Assembly: GCA_964035575.1 (NCBI GenBank)
Contig: OZ037878.1
Location: 372,001-436,000, forward strand
DNA: 64,000 nucleotides
Origin: Rhynchopus sp. YZ270_cl-10
Taxonomy: Eukaryota; Euglenozoa; Diplonemea; Diplonemida; Diplonemidae
Direction of reading: 5' to 3'
Below, in pieces: positions 49,809-59,621 of the stretch. The number at the start of each line of letters is the position of its first letter. Position 1 is the first letter of the stretch. A model generated the notes under the pieces. It was given only the letters and a program-made list of their open reading frames with translations. It made no database searches and was not told where the DNA came from. A program made the translations under genes and the position numbers.

Positions 49809-51014
49809 TCAAGGCATCGCGGAGGCGTCTTTTTCGTCATCATTTTGGATGTCTGGAGGGAAGTTCCAGAGCTTCATTGTTGAGTCAACTGACGCGGTTA
49901 AGAGACGATCCCCTGCTGGGTGCATTGCCATATGATAGACCGTTCCAGTGTGCCCTGTGAATTCGTGCACTTTTTTACCATCATCCGTTTCGTATAAGGC
50001 TGCCTTCTTATCTCTACCGCCTGTCAAAACGTATTTGTCATCTGTTGAGAATATCGCTTGATGGACAGGCATTTTTGAATGGGCGCCGTCATGCTTCCAC
50101 AGCGTCTTCTCTGTTCTGATGTCCCACAACCGCACTTCATGCCCCATCCCCGTTGATGCAAGAAGCGAGTCGTCGTGGCTAAAGGCAACCGACCAGACGG
50201 TTGCTGCATGCCCTTGGAGGGTGGTCGCCTTCTTTCCGGTCCTCCAATCCCACAAAAAAATTTTCCGGTCATCCCCAGACGTCGCTAAAAGACGCCCATC
50301 ATGCGAGAAGTTAACTGCAAATACATTGTCGTTGTGGCCTTTTAGGAGTGCCTCTTGCTTTCCGGTTTCGGTATTCCATAGACGTACTGTTGTGTCGAGA
50401 GAGACAGACGCGATGTACTGCCCTGGACAGGTAGACCCAACAGGGGAGAACGCCACGCCATAGACCTTCTGGGTATGCCCTGCAAGGACGTACAGCTGTT
50501 TGGTTGATTTTGCGTCGAAAACGAAGGCGTTTCCGTTGTCACTACAGGAAACAATCTCACGCCCAGTTGGAGAGAAATCACAGCCAAGAACGACCCCTGC
50601 ATGATGTTTAATGGTGCGGACAACAGGGGCCGGTTCGGAGCCGCTGGCGAGATAGCCTTCTTCGCCTTCTTTTGGGGGGGAAACCTCGTTGGTGAGGGTC
50701 CAGAGGCGTAGCGTTTTGTCGGCACCCCCGGAGACAAACCGTTGTGCGCCTGGTGCAAAGGCGCAGCCATAAACAGCAGAGGTGTGTCCCTTGAAGGTCT
50801 TCAGCGACCCGTCGTTGCTCACCCCCACCTCCCCGCCGCCGAACTCGCCCATCTCCTCCCCCTCCGGCTCGACCTCCTCAGGGCTGCTGTTGTTGTTGCG
50901 CGCAGTGCTCCCATTCGCAGCGGACTTCCCCCCTCCACCAATCCCAGTCGCATACCCAACCCCTTTCCCTATAGACTTCCCGATACTCATCGCGCCCTTG
51001 AAAATACCGGACAT
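49809..51014 (-). CDS. seven-bladed WD40 propeller protein
   Basis: 401 residues, intronless. A Gly/Ser-rich start (MSGIFKGAMSIGKSIGKGVGYATGIGGGGK) contains a short amphipathic stretch that could touch membrane. Seven WD repeats follow (~70-390) with typical GH...D...W/F-D endings: GHTSAVYGCAFAPGAQ..LRLW, HHAGVVLGCDFSPTG..FVFD, GHTQKVYGVAFSPVG..VRLWN, GHNDNVFAVNFSHDG..IFLWD, GHAATVWSVAFSHDD..VRLWD, AHSKMPVHQAIFSTDD..ALYE, GHTGTVYHMAMHPAG..MKLWN. This makes one complete propeller, a protein-interaction platform. Sequence alone does not pick an orthologue, and no further domain is present. Confidence 0.88.
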   Translation of the reverse strand: MSGIFKGAMSIGKSIGKGVGYATGIGGGGKSAANGSTARNNNSSPEEVEPEGEEMGEFGGGEVGVSNDGSLKTFKGHTSAVYGCAFAPGAQRFVSGGADKTLRLWTLTNEVSPPKEGEEGYLASGSEPAPVVRTIKHHAGVVLGCDFSPTGREIVSCSDNGNAFVFDAKSTKQLYVLAGHTQKVYGVAFSPVGSTCPGQYIASVSLDTTVRLWNTETGKQEALLKGHNDNVFAVNFSHDGRLLATSGDDRKIFLWDWRTGKKATTLQGHAATVWSVAFSHDDSLLASTGMGHEVRLWDIRTEKTLWKHDGAHSKMPVHQAIFSTDDKYVLTGGRDKKAALYETDDGKKVHEFTGHTGTVYHMAMHPAGDRLLTASVDSTMKLWNFPPDIQNDDEKDASAMP

Positions 51015-51033
51015 TTTCTTTTTTCCTTTCGTC

Positions 51034-51080
51034 CTGAAGAGAAGCGGGGTGGAGGGGGAGGGAGAGGGGATGAGGGAGGG
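51034..51080 (-). promoter_or_regulatory. pyrimidine tract and splice acceptor upstream of WD40 start
   Basis: On the minus strand a ~40-base C/T tract (CCCTCTCCCTCCCCCTCC...CGCTTCTCTTCAG) ends in CAG 19 nt before the ATG. It is one of the clearest acceptor-like sites in the window. With no upstream coding exon in sight, a trans-spliced leader is the simplest reading. Confidence 0.5.
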
Positions 51081-54000
51081 TAAGGGGGAACCCGTACAGT
51101 GCCAAGCACACCCCTAAGCCTAGCTTGGGGAGGAGGGGAGGACCTTTAGAGGGCTCATTGAGAGTCCCGTTAGGAAGTGTGGGTGTGGTGATTTTTCAGT
51201 GTCTATTTTTTGCAAAATTCGCTCAGTTTTCGGGGAAAGTGCTGACGTAATTGAGACCCACGATGCCCCGATGAAAGAAAAAGAAAAAAGAGAGGTCGAA
51301 AAGCGCAATCACCTCACCATTCATCGGCGGACGCAGGCTCTGAAGAAAAATAAAATCGAAAGCGGGGGAGGGGATCTTTTTTTTTTGGTTCGTCATCGGC
51401 TTGTGTGTGTGTGGTGTGTGTGTCACAGTGTGGAGAGGGGGAAGGGGAGAGGAGGAGAGGAGGGAGAACTGCTAAGTATTATTTTTTTTTTGTCCCCACA
51501 TTCTTCCACCTTGATCCAAATGGGGAACAATCTGAGTTGTTTTTCTTTGAGAAAAAAAAAATATTCTTGCAGAATATGAATGAAATAATGTCCACACATA
51601 AGGCGTAGCTCTTCATCTCCCCCTCCTCCTCCTCCCCCTTTCTCTTAGCAAATAACACACTCCCTCCGGCCCTACATCATCTGGCTTGCAGAGGGTCTGT
51701 GTTTCTTGTTTAGGTTAGCGCACTTCCTTTTTCCATTTGCAATATGGAGACGAAAGGGAGGGAAAGGAGTTAAAAAAAAAAATTGAAAAACAAAAAAAAT
51801 ATCATTTTTTTTTTGATGGACAAAAAAAAAGGGGGTTTCACATTCCGTCTCTCCCCCAAAACTTTTTTTTTTAAATACCATCAAATTTCATACATCAAGC
51901 GACACAGGCGAACGCAAAATAAAAAAAAAGGGAATATGGGTACCTTTGGTGCAACAAAACTTTTCGATAAAAGTAAAAAAGAAAAGTTTTATAAGATTGA
52001 CTCTCAACCTCCCGCGCTTGATCACCTTACAGAGAAGATTTGCAAGCGTGCTGGACGACACTTCTTAGATGCAGGCACACTATACTCTAAATAAAATCTG
52101 GGTAGGTTTGGACATTCGTGTGGAACACGTTGTCTAACAAAAAAAGGGGGATTTTTTTTTTCTTTTCATTTTTTGGTTCTTAAGGAGATTGTCACCACGC
52201 CAGTGTTGAGTATGAATCCTGGATGGAGTCTGCTCAACTTGCTGCAAAATGGCGTTCTTAGCTTTCGCCAAGTTGGCGACATATAGGGGGGGTCGTCTTG
52301 GAACGGAGGCAGGCTGAAGGGGGTCCAGGGGGGATAAGGGGGAGAAATACCGCATTCAGATGAGAAATATCTCGCAAAGATATTCACCCAAAAAACGGCA
52401 GCAGCATTTTTTTTTCCTCCAGCCTGGCGCTCAGGTGAATGCGAAGGGGAACTATTTCAATAAAGAATTTTATAGAAATCCTGAACGACTTAAAACAGCG
52501 CTGCACACCTCTTCCCGTGGGTGTGGCAAACTCTATGTCCGTTGCGACAACAAAGTGAAGTTGATAGTGCAAAACGCCTCTGGGCGCAGGCACCTGACAC
52601 TCCGCGGGGTATCGAACCCCCCGGAGTGTTACCAACAACAAAAGGTAACGTGCCACAAAAAAAAGCTTGGCCTGACAAAAATTTTTAATAAAAAACATTG
52701 AAAAATGAACGTCCCACACAAAAAAACGCGCACATCTTTCAAAAATAAAAAAGTAGATGAAAAAAAAATGTTGGAAATTTTTACCTTCTGTCTTCTCGGG
52801 GGGGAGAGAGGAGTAAAGTTCAAAAATTCTACTCCATACTTGCCTGAGTTTTTTTATTTTTTTGCACAACCGTAAAAACAAAACATCTTTTTTTTCCCAA
52901 AAAAAAAAAAAAAAAAATCTTAATCTAAGACGAAAGGTTCATGACATGGGGTTCCATCTTTTGCCACGTACAGGTTCCCGTCACCATCTAGCATGGCTCC
53001 GCTTGACGAAATGGAGGTTATTAATGCAGGCACCTCCGACTGACCCACCCCATGCCAGCCCCGGATGAAAGCACAAAACAAAAGAGAACGCAACTCTGTC
53101 AGATAGATGTGCCTCTCATACACACCACGTCATATAAAAAAACCCCCCCGAAAGATCAATCACTTTTGTCTCTCGTGAACATGTGCTGTTTTTTTTCTGG
53201 GTTTTTAAATAAATAAAAATCTCATAGCCCTCCACAGGTGCTCCTTCCAACATATTTACTTTTTTTCACCACCCCCTCCCCCCACGGCTCGGAGGAAAAC
53301 CATGAACCCACCCCCCCCTTTACCTCCGCACGCCCAACCCACTGTTATACTTTTATGCATTTTTTTCACATTTTTTTTTTTTTTTTTTTTTTGAAAACTT
53401 GGTTGTATTAGTGTAGACACCCGAGGATGAACTCCACTATACACCGGTTTTTTTCTCCCTCCCTGGATGAGGCTATGAAGACCAAAAACCTTCATAAAAA
53501 GAAAAGGATCAAAAAAAAAAGGGAAGAAAAAAAAAAGGAAAAAAATGAAATCATTGTGTGAATGAAGCCTCACAGGCACACACATCATTAAAATAAGGGA
53601 TGGGGTCTCCCTCCTTCTTGCCCTTCCTTCAAACTACACAAAAATCTTGTATTTTTTTTTTAAATTAATGCAAGCACCTCGTTAAATGCGTAACAAGATG
53701 CAGGCATCAGACAAAAAAAAATAGGAACGTTTGTTTCTTGCCTTTTTTTTCTTTTTGCGCCTTTATAACTTCACACACACACACACATCCCAACCCCCAC
53801 CAAAACCCCTAAAACCCACTGACGCGTTCTTTGCGCGATATTTCCGCAGTCTTTTCTTTTTTTGTATTTTTTTTCTTAAATTTCCCCCGTGTTTTTAATA
53901 GTATTTTTTTTTTTCTGTATTATAACATGGGGGGTTTATCGAAGTTGTCCTGCATGTTTTAGCTTACTTGCTGACACCGAGCTGTTGGGTTATTTGAGTT

Positions 54001-54244
54001 ATGTAGTGTGAAGCACTATGCCGGATATAGGATATTGAGAATAGTGAGACGCACGTAAAATTGTGTTGAACAAATGAAGAAAAGTTTATGAGATGAACCT
54101 AAGCCTCTCGTGCTGAGTCACCTTGGTCACATTCGTTGCCGCGAAGCAACAGCTGCGCTAAAGCAAGTGAAGTTGTGTAAACGCCTCTGGGATGCAGGGA
54201 CAAAGAAAAGATGGGGCACACACATGGGTCATTTCTTAAATAAT
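51081..54244. other. intergenic, repeat-rich
   Basis: No gene. Contents: a degenerate CTCTCGT-type hairpin (52000-52027, stem TCAA/TTGA), a tRNA-T-arm-like repeat (52555-52625), CCGACTGACCC...CCCCGGATGAAAG (53026-53074), GATGTGCCTCTCATACACAC (~53103), TAGTG...CACTA (53391-53442), a GCAAGCACCTCG repeat (~53670) and a CTCTCGT hairpin (54088-54123). Phe/Lys-rich frames reflect homopolymers. Confidence 0.55.
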
Positions 54245-55468
54245 TCATACGCCAAGCAGCTGCTTCTCGAGTGCCTCAGCGTCGATGGCCCCCGAGTTTA
54301 CGGGAGCAGACTGCTGCTGCTGCTGGTGGTGGTGGTGCTGGTTGAACTGCGGGTGGAAATTCCGTGCCTGCTGCTGCTGCTGCTGCTGCTGCTGCATTTG
54401 TTGCGGCTGCTGGTAGTGCTGCTTGAGGAGGCTTTCTTCCAGCATGGACGCGTCCACGAGTCCAGCAGACTTGAACTCCTTCTCCACACGCGGTTGCTGC
54501 TGCTGGTATGAGGGCGCGGGCTGTGTTCAAATGCCAATATTTTATAATTTATTTAAAGAATGACCTACCTGAGAATGAGACGCAAACAGCTGCTGTTCGA
54601 ACGACGCTGCGTCCAGGGTAGTCCCAGAAGACGGCTGCTGCTGTTGCTGCTGCTGCTGCTGTCTCGTGTGCTGGACGTGCTCGTTAAGAATATCGGCCTC
54701 GGTACCCCCGGAGTGCGTCGGTCTCTCGTCGTGACTTGCCCCGCCACCCATGAGGTTCATGAACTTCGACCCTCTTGTCGCGGGTTGTTGTGCAGGGCTG
54801 TCGTAGTCGTGCTGGCCTATCGGTTTCGATGCAGGCATGTCCCAGAGCGCCTGCTGCTTTGCGGGCTTCCCGGTGATCGCGAAGGTTGCGTCTATTTCGT
54901 CCGTTTTCGCCTCAATTTGCGTACCCGATTCGCCACCCCACTTGTTCTCCTTGGAGAACTTGTTGTTGAAGTACTCTTGCATGGCAGGGTCTTCTTTGGA
55001 GTTGGGGTGGTTGCCGCCACCTCCGCCACCTCCTCCTCCTCCTCCTCCACCACCACGTCCACCGTGGCGGTTGTTGCGGTTTTCACGGTGGTGGTGGTGG
55101 TGTTGTTGCTGTTGCTGGTGGTGTTGTTGCTGCCCCTGCTGGTGGTGGCTGTGGTGGTTATGGTGGTTGTTGTGTGGGTGTGCCGGGGGCTCTTCTCCAC
55201 GCTCCTGACGTTCGCGCTCTCGCTCCGCATGCCTGTCATGGCGGTTGGCGGTCTGTGTCTGCTTCACACCAGCCACAGAAGCAAAGCTCTCCGTAGACGG
55301 CTTAAACGAAGAAGACGGGTCCGCCAGCGCCTGGGTCGGTGGTGTCCTCTCAAGCGTTGACTTCACAAACAACTCCTCCCGTTCCTTAATGTGGCCAGGC
55401 ACGTCACGGCAGGCGTCTAGCTGTCTAAGCTTCATTAGCTCATCTCGTGTATAACGATGTGTGACCAT
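54245..55468 (-). CDS. eIF4E-binding 4E-T-like low-complexity protein
   Basis: Exons 55468-54569 and 54520-54245 give 391 residues. The N-terminus MVTHRYTRDELMKLRQLD contains the canonical eIF4E-binding motif YxxxxL-hydrophobic (YTRDELM), very like YTKEELL of human 4E-T. The rest is disordered: His/Gln/Asn tracts (~100-140), a Gly run (~146-160), SKEDPAMQEYFNNKFSKENKWGG, then two related Ala/Leu motifs (LDAASFEQQLFASHSQ; VDASMLEESLLKQHY; IDAEALEKQLLGV) repeated three times toward the C-terminus. 4E-T and similar proteins repress and localise capped mRNA in P-bodies. The motif is direct evidence; the orthology is inference. Confidence 0.75.
54521..54568 (-). other. 48-nt intron
   Basis: CAG|GTAGGTCATT...GAACACAG|CCC, phase 0. 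It joins FASHSQ to PAPSYQQQQPRVEKEFKSAGL. Retention ends the frame after VGHSLNKL. It is close in size to the two 46-nt introns. Confidence 0.8.
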
Positions 55469-55516
55469 TTTTATAGACAAAAAACTGTTTTTTCTTAACT
55501 TTCCAAGGTTGTGCTT

Positions 55517-55545
55517 CTGTAATAGGGTAGGAGAAGAGGGGGGGG
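55517..55545 (-). promoter_or_regulatory. pyrimidine tract and splice acceptor upstream of the 4E-T-like start
   Basis: The minus strand reads CCCCCTCTTCTCCTACCC then TATTACAG, with the AG 48 nt before the ATG at 55468. Same arrangement as at 51034 and 31258. Confidence 0.45.
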
Positions 55546-57193
55546 AAAAGCGAGTGTGTATCTACCAAAAACTCTGATTGCTGTTTGCGTCCTCACGGTG
55601 GAGTCTGCCCAAAATGGGTGGATTTCTTAAGGTGGAGGGCACATTGAGAATCAATTTACAATTATTATTCCAGCTGTTTTGACGACCAAAGCTGTTTTTG
55701 CAAACATTCATTGTTCTCTGCGAAGAAAATTTTGTATTTATTGATGCAGTCATCTTCCGACTGACCCACGATGCCAGCCCCGGATGAACGTACACAAAGC
55801 ACCCTATATATTCCTGCAGAGAAAAAAAGGGAAATGGGGCGAACGTCGTTTTTTTTTGAATTGAATATCTCATCCCATATCGGAGGAGGGGAGGGGCGGG
55901 GGAGGGGGGGGAGGAGAGAGAGGAAAATTGTACAGTCGGTAAGAGAAAAAAAAGGGGAAGAATGGTGATTTATATAATGGAGAAAAAGCTCTGGGGGTTT
56001 TGTTTTTTCTCTTCTTGGGCCATACAATATCTAAATAGGGCGTTGGGAACGAGTCTTTTTCTTTCCGCCGCAATTGACTTTATTTTTTGGAAACTTTTTT
56101 TGATTACATTTTTTGTATCGGCAATCAACCGTGACCCGCCCTCCTCTGTTTGTTATTTTTTTTTTTCTTCATGAGAAACGCTTTTGTATTGTCGGAAAGG
56201 ACTGCCCCAAGGAATATCGGTGGAATCAAATCACACACAGTGACAAGGGAAGAAGCCACGCGCCCACTATCTTTTTTTTTGAAATGACAACACCCGGCGC
56301 GTGACTGTTACCTATCAGCACCGAACAGTGAGAACAGAACAGAAAAGAGCATGTTGTTGAAAGTACCCCCACCGTACACCCAACGTAAATCACTGAGAAA
56401 AGAAAAGTCTTTGGTATGCTGACTCGAAACCTTTCGTGCTCAGTCACCTTTTTTTTTTCTCGAACCCAAAGAAAATAGGTTGAAAAGATGAAGTGCATAG
56501 TGCCATTGTTTTTTTTTTGAAAAAACACCCCCAAAAAAAAAAAAAACACACAACACAGCATGGGACGGATCTCTGAGAAATTCAAAATGAAATTTGGAAT
56601 CAGAATCTTCTCCTCGATTTCTCGAAATCTCGAGGGGAAAAAAAAATTTACACAAATTGTCGAGATCTCGAGAAAAACCCTGATTTCACTCACAAAGATC
56701 CCATACCGTAGCACAATAAAAATAAAAATGTGAGATGAGACAGTACAGGGGGGGAAAAGGTGACGGAATAAAAAGTAGAGTTGAAATACAAAGCCCTCTC
56801 ATGACAGTGTACCTTGCTACATGACCGGCTGTACCGGGATGGACACCCAACCATGCAGTCCTACATCCATTAAAAGCAACCACCTTCCTGAAATCTCCCC
56901 GATAAAAAGGGCATCGGTACCAATATCAACGCCAACCTCTTCTGACTAAAAAAAGCACCAAAACGTATCTTTCCCCCCACCACCCCCCCTAAAGGGACAA
57001 CGGGACAAAAGCCCCACCCCTTTCAAACCACAAAGAACAGACCAGAAAACAGAAACTACAGAGTGAACGGGAGAAAAAGGGGAGGGAAACAGAGGGAGGG
57101 GGGATATTTGAGGAATCCGACGAAAAATGTGTATGGCGCTAAAAACTGAGGGTTGGCGCGAAATTTCCAGGATACCATTTCTTCTTGGAAATA
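55546..57193. other. intergenic, repeat-rich
   Basis: A CCGACTGACCCACGATGCC repeat at 55745-55795, a degenerate CTCTCGT-type copy at 56417-56450, and a full copy of the CCGGCTGTACCGGG repeat at 56784-56870. Self-complementary CTCGAGATTTCGAG-like sequence lies near 56610-56680. I see no gene. Confidence 0.55.
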
Positions 57194-57755
57194 CACTGTG
57201 GCTAGGGGTATGGGGATAGGTTCGCTGGGATAGCATATTTGGGGATAGCATATGCCATCCCCCAGGGGATAGCATAACCTATCCCCGGGGATAGGTTATG
57301 CTATCCCCGGGGATAGGTTATGCTATCCCCCTGGGATAGGTTATTTCAGGATAACCTATCCCCCTGGGATAGCATTTGACTGTACTTTACTAAGGATCTG
57401 CGTGCTGGGGACACAAAAATTTAGTATACCCACCCAGGTGCCCATTTGTCACCTTCCCACCCCTTAAAAAAATACAAAATAATGGGGGGATTCGGGTGCC
57501 CAAATAATCCTATGCACAAAAAATGAAGCGGGGGGGGAAAGGGATAAATAAATAAAAAAGGATGCGGATAAAAAAAACAAGCATTTCACACAATAAAAAT
57601 CACACAAAAGTTCAAAAGGTAACACAGGGAAAAAAGCTAAAAAGCTGTAAAATCAAAATCGTCAAAAGAGGGGGTCGTTTTGGGTTTACATTGTTAAACA
57701 CAGAAAAAGAGAAAAGGCTCCCCCTACCCCCTTTTCATCCCATTTGTGGAACTCC

Positions 57756-58430
57756 TCACTCACTTATGTATTCGGAAGCTCGTGAAGGTATGTCCCATTT
57801 TCTTTTGCCACACACACACAGTTTGAAGCACTGATGGTTATTAGAGTCAGCACTGAACAAAATGTCGTTAGTTCCCTCCTGAGTCGTCACATGACCGTCG
57901 AATCCGCATCTCTTCACTCGCTGCACCAGATAATCCAAGTTCGTTCTCCACGTATTGTTGCGTGTGAAACAACGCTTGCAAATTTTTAAATAACTGTAGG
58001 CAAATATGCGCGGTACGTCGTCTTCTTTTTGCGAAGGAGTGGGTATTTTTTTGAAACTTTTTTTCCTCGCCGATTCAAAGCGGTGTTGTCCCCTCTCAAA
58101 CTGTTTCCCCGACCCAACCCGTCCAGCTGAGAGCTTTCTCGTGCTGTTCCCTTGCTCCCCCATTTCGTCTGATGCCCAGACAGGCACAGCGTCCTCTGGA
58201 TCAAACCAGTGGGACATGCTGTGAAAATATGTGTATCCCTTCCCCATTGTCACCCCTGCAGCCACCCACTCAAGAGAAAAGATGAGTGCGTGGTACAGAA
58301 CAAGAGAAAAAAGAAACTCCTTTTTGCAGCTTCCGTTTGCATGAAAGTGGCACGATATATTCTGGTACTTAAAGTACGAGAGTGCCTGCATACAGAGCGC
58401 AATCTGGAGCTGAACATCTTTTGCCTGCAT
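57756..58430 (-). CDS. transposon ORF2, unrecognised Cys/His-containing protein
   Basis: 224 codons. The N-terminal part (KDVQLQIALCMQALSYFKYQNISCHFHANGSCKKEFLFSLVLYHALIFSLEW) is hydrophobic and helical. The middle is basic and low-complexity. The C-terminal part has KICKRCFTRNNTWRTNLDYLVQRVKRCGFDGHVTTQEG and CFKLCVCGKRKWDIPSRASEY, with Cys pairs suggestive of metal binding. The same frame extends upstream of its ATG to ~58500 (DTEPIKSLTGKQAHIALTNLCMQAK), so it probably continues ORF1 through a -1 shift at an A6 tract. No family is recognised. Confidence 0.6.
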   Translation of the reverse strand: MQAKDVQLQIALCMQALSYFKYQNISCHFHANGSCKKEFLFSLVLYHALIFSLEWVAAGVTMGKGYTYFHSMSHWFDPEDAVPVWASDEMGEQGNSTRKLSAGRVGSGKQFERGQHRFESARKKSFKKIPTPSQKEDDVPRIFAYSYLKICKRCFTRNNTWRTNLDYLVQRVKRCGFDGHVTTQEGTNDILFSADSNNHQCFKLCVCGKRKWDIPSRASEYISE

Positions 58431-58468
58431 GCACAGGTTGGTCAGGGCAATATGCGCCTGCTTCCCTG

Positions 58469-58921
58469 TCAGGCTCTTGATCGGTTCAGTGTCCTTTTTT
58501 GATCTTTGTAATTCATCTGGGACTTCCTAATGTGGATGTATGCGGAGGTAGTCTTCATGTGGTTGGTTGGCTCCTTGCGAATATCCATTCCATAGAGGAC
58601 ACAGGGGGCACCGTTCTTGGACCGGTAGAGCCACGCATCGCTCCCATCTGCCATAAGTGCTTCGTGCTCATTTTTTGTCAAGTTATCCTTGACCTTCTTG
58701 TGTGCAGACTTAATCGCGGATGTGACAGTTGGCGTTACGTCAGAAAGGTTGCCGAAGTGCTTGGGGAATACCTTTCGGATCAGTTCCCTGAGGTCCGTCA
58801 CGTGGATGCTGTGTTTGGGTGCAGGAAGCACGTACAGCTTGAAGAAGTCTGCGAAGAGGTCTTTTTGTTTTGGAATTCCAGCTTCATCTGTGGGTGCGAC
58901 GTTCTGCGGGCTTCCAGACAT
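58469..58921 (-). CDS. transposon ORF1, unrecognised
   Basis: 150 codons from MSGSPQNVAPTDEAG. A compact helical region, FADFFKLYVLPAPKHSIHVTDLRELIRKVFPKHFG...VTSAIKSAHKKVKDNLTK, resembles a winged-helix or other DNA-binding module by pattern only; GSDAWLYRSKNGAPCVLYGMDI follows. The frame ends just after the A6 run at 58495-58500, and the -1 frame then continues into ORF2. An inverted duplicate of its first ~50 bases lies at ~58966-59025. Confidence 0.6.
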   Translation of the reverse strand: MSGSPQNVAPTDEAGIPKQKDLFADFFKLYVLPAPKHSIHVTDLRELIRKVFPKHFGNLSDVTPTVTSAIKSAHKKVKDNLTKNEHEALMADGSDAWLYRSKNGAPCVLYGMDIRKEPTNHMKTTSAYIHIRKSQMNYKDQKRTLNRSRA

Positions 58922-58930
58922 TTTGTGGTG

Positions 58931-59190
58931 TTATTCTGATGGTGATGAGTGGCAACAAGAATAATTATAACACCTAATGTCTGGAGGCCCGCAGAACGTC
59001 GCACCCACAGATGAAGCTGGAATTTTTTGCATTTCTATTTTCTCCCGCACACATTTGGTGTGTAATTGAATTTTTTCGTTTGCCTGGTCGCAACCGCGAG
59101 TTTTCCAGGTACTTCCGGAAAAAAGACTGGGGAGTGCTGGTGGCTCCGTGTCTCCACAGAGCCGGCACACTTCGTTGAGTGCCTCACAAA
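58931..59190 (-). other. possible zinc-finger-coding remnant within the transposon
   Basis: The minus-strand frame reads VCRLCGDTEPPALPSLFSGSTWKTRGCDQANEKIQLHTKCVREKIE, with CxxC...C...HxxC spacing that could bind zinc. It has no ATG nearby and runs antisense into the inverted duplicate of the ORF1 start. It could be a former exon of the transposon protein or chance. Confidence 0.3.
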
Positions 59191-59621
59191 AACCACAAAT
59201 TCCTATTTGCTTTTATTTGTTGTCGTTACGCTTTATCATTGTTGTTGGGTGGGGGAAATAAAATTATTTATCCCTTTCCCCCCCCGCTTCATTTTTTGTG
59301 CATAGGATTATTTGGGCACCCGAATCCCCCCATTATTTTGTATTTTTTTAAGGGGTGGGAAGGTGACAAATGGGCACCTGGGTGGGGATACTAAATTTTT
59401 GTGTCCCCAGCACGCAGATCCTTAGTAAAGTACAGTCAAATGCTATCCCAGGGGGATAGGTTATCCTGAAATAACCTATCCCAGGGGGATAGCATAACCT
59501 ATCCCCGGGGATAGCATAACCTATCCCCGGGGATAGGTTATGCTATCCCCTGGGGGATGGCATATGCTATCCCCAAATATGCTATCCCAGCGAACCTATC
59601 CCCATACCCCTAGCCACAGTG

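Larger units (their letters stand above)
57194..59621 (-). mobile_element. DNA transposon with ~357-bp terminal inverted repeats
   Basis: A 2428-bp element, TA on both sides, ends CACTGTGGCTAGGGGTATGG and its inverse. The inverted repeats run 57194-57551 and 59265-59621 and are near-perfect. Their outer ~170 bp are multiple GGGGATAGG / CCTATCCCC palindromes; the inner part includes GGGTGCCCAAATAATCC. The interior codes on the minus strand (58921 to 57756). A 482-bp relative without ORFs is at 48548-49029. The TA target and long TIRs suggest a cut-and-paste mover, but no DDE catalytic pattern is recognised, so the superfamily is open. Confidence 0.85.

Noticed and set aside
51199-51579. 126-codon plus-strand ORF
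   Set aside because: It runs through Lys/Phe-rich homopolymer sequence with no domain and no conserved motif.
52259-52881. Minus-strand 165-codon ORF near 52.4-52.9 kb
   Set aside because: Phe-rich, overlapping a dispersed repeat and T-runs; no recognisable domain.
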